Assembly: GCA_028821035.1 (NCBI GenBank)
Contig: JAPPHP010000411.1
Coordinates: 1 to 5,916, forward strand
Source of the DNA: Gammaproteobacteria bacterium
GTDB taxonomy: Bacteria; Pseudomonadota; Gammaproteobacteria; Pseudomonadales; Azotimanducaceae
DNA length: 5,916 nucleotides
Direction: 5' to 3'
Made by a program: the position numbers and the translations under genes. Below, in pieces: positions 5,568 to 5,916 of the stretch. Position 1 is the stretch's first letter; every line of letters starts with the position of its first letter. The notes beneath the pieces are model-generated. The model was given only the letters and a program-made list of their open reading frames with translations. It had not been told where the DNA came from and did no database searches.

Positions 5568-5916
5568 TCGCGCCGGCGGGTGGTATTGAGCCGCTCGCTC
5601 AACGCGTCGTCCACCAACTGGCGGATGTCGTCGGCGCTTTCCGAGCTGCCGAGGCCCGGCGACCGCGCGATGCGGTCCAGCGGCAGGTAGAGCATGTTGT
5701 TCCCGCCCTCGACATCCACCATGACCTTGGTGCTCTGGCTGAGGACGGACTCGATGGCATCGATGTAGAGACGGTCGCGCGTCACGTCCTTGGCCAGGGC
5801 GTACTCGCCGAGCAGCTTGCTGAACCGGTCCGCTTCGCCTTCGGCGCGCGCGATGACCCGATCGCGGTAGGCGTTGGCCTCCTCGATCTGCCGCTGCGCC
5901 TCGCCGCGCGCCTTCG
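5558..5916 (-). CDS. hflK: HflK, FtsH protease modulator subunit (C-terminal part)
   Basis: Only the last 118 residues lie in the window; the gene runs off the right edge. Reading inward from the edge gives KARGEAQRQIEEANAYRDRV, IARAEGEADRFSKLLGEYAL, then VTRDRLYIDAIESVLSQS and the glycine-containing VEGGNNMLYLPLDRI. This is the C-terminal coiled coil and end of HflK, matching E. coli segments such as ITRERLYIETMEKVL and GGNLMVLPLD in order. The N-terminal cytoplasmic tail, membrane segment and SPFH domain would be upstream and cannot be checked. The tail after LPLDRI is a short charged one ending RRRDSR, without the longer Ser/Asn/Gln-rich tail of E. coli. It works with HflC, encoded next. 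Its TAG sits inside a perfect palindrome. Confidence 0.96.
   Translation of the reverse strand, partial: KARGEAQRQIEEANAYRDRVIARAEGEADRFSKLLGEYALAKDVTRDRLYIDAIESVLSQSTKVMVDVEGGNNMLYLPLDRIARSPGLGSSESADDIRQLVDDALSERLNTTRRRDSR

Noticed and set aside
1..5916. CRISPR arrays, insertion sequences, integrases, rRNA, riboswitches
   Set aside because: No spaced direct repeats, no transposase or recombinase motifs, no rRNA signatures and no recognisable riboswitch core were seen on either strand.

Overview
The window looks like chromosomal DNA from a GC-rich proteobacterium, most likely a gammaproteobacterium. The reasons are the gene order hflK-hflC-purA, a PurA that reads like the gammaproteobacterial form (MGRNVVVLGTQWGDEGKGK start, TTGRGIGPAYEDK, TKLDVLDG), an HflK/HflC pair with the SPFH-type C-termini of that group, and a tRNA-Leu with an encoded CCA. 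The species cannot be named from this sequence.

Layout, left to right. Positions 1-54 are the 3' part of a plus-strand tRNA-Leu, cut by the window edge. Positions 55-611 hold no gene I can support. Positions 612-1797 (minus strand) hold a two-gene toxin-antitoxin module of the VapBC45 type: an antitoxin with an N-terminal helix-turn-helix region and a C-terminal DUF433 domain, then an overlapping PIN-like toxin. Positions 1798-1979 are a spacer containing a TTGACA element and short inverted repeats. Positions 1980-5916 are a core housekeeping block, all on the minus strand. In transcription order it is hflK (only its C-terminal part is inside the window), hflC, purA, a 63-residue Trm112/UPF0434 gene and folE2.

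The core genes are packed like an operon. hflK and hflC are 39 bp apart. purA follows hflC with no hisZ between them. The Trm112-like gene overlaps the end of purA by four bases (GTGA). folE2 follows after 117 bp that contain a plausible promoter of its own. HflK and HflC form the membrane complex that modulates the FtsH protease. PurA uses GTP to make adenylosuccinate from IMP. FolE2 uses GTP as the entry substrate for folate or queuosine precursors.

The part between the tRNA and folE2 looks accessory. By eye it is less GC-rich than the core, it lies against a tRNA 3' end (a common integration site), and it carries a toxin-antitoxin pair beside gene-poor sequence. No integrase, insertion sequence, CRISPR array or rRNA is present. 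I did not find a convincing undescribed system. The points most worth a second look are the tRNA-flanked toxin-antitoxin segment, the unusually long antitoxin/toxin overlap, the purA/Trm112 coupling, and two hairpins: one between hflC and purA and one across the hflK stop codon.
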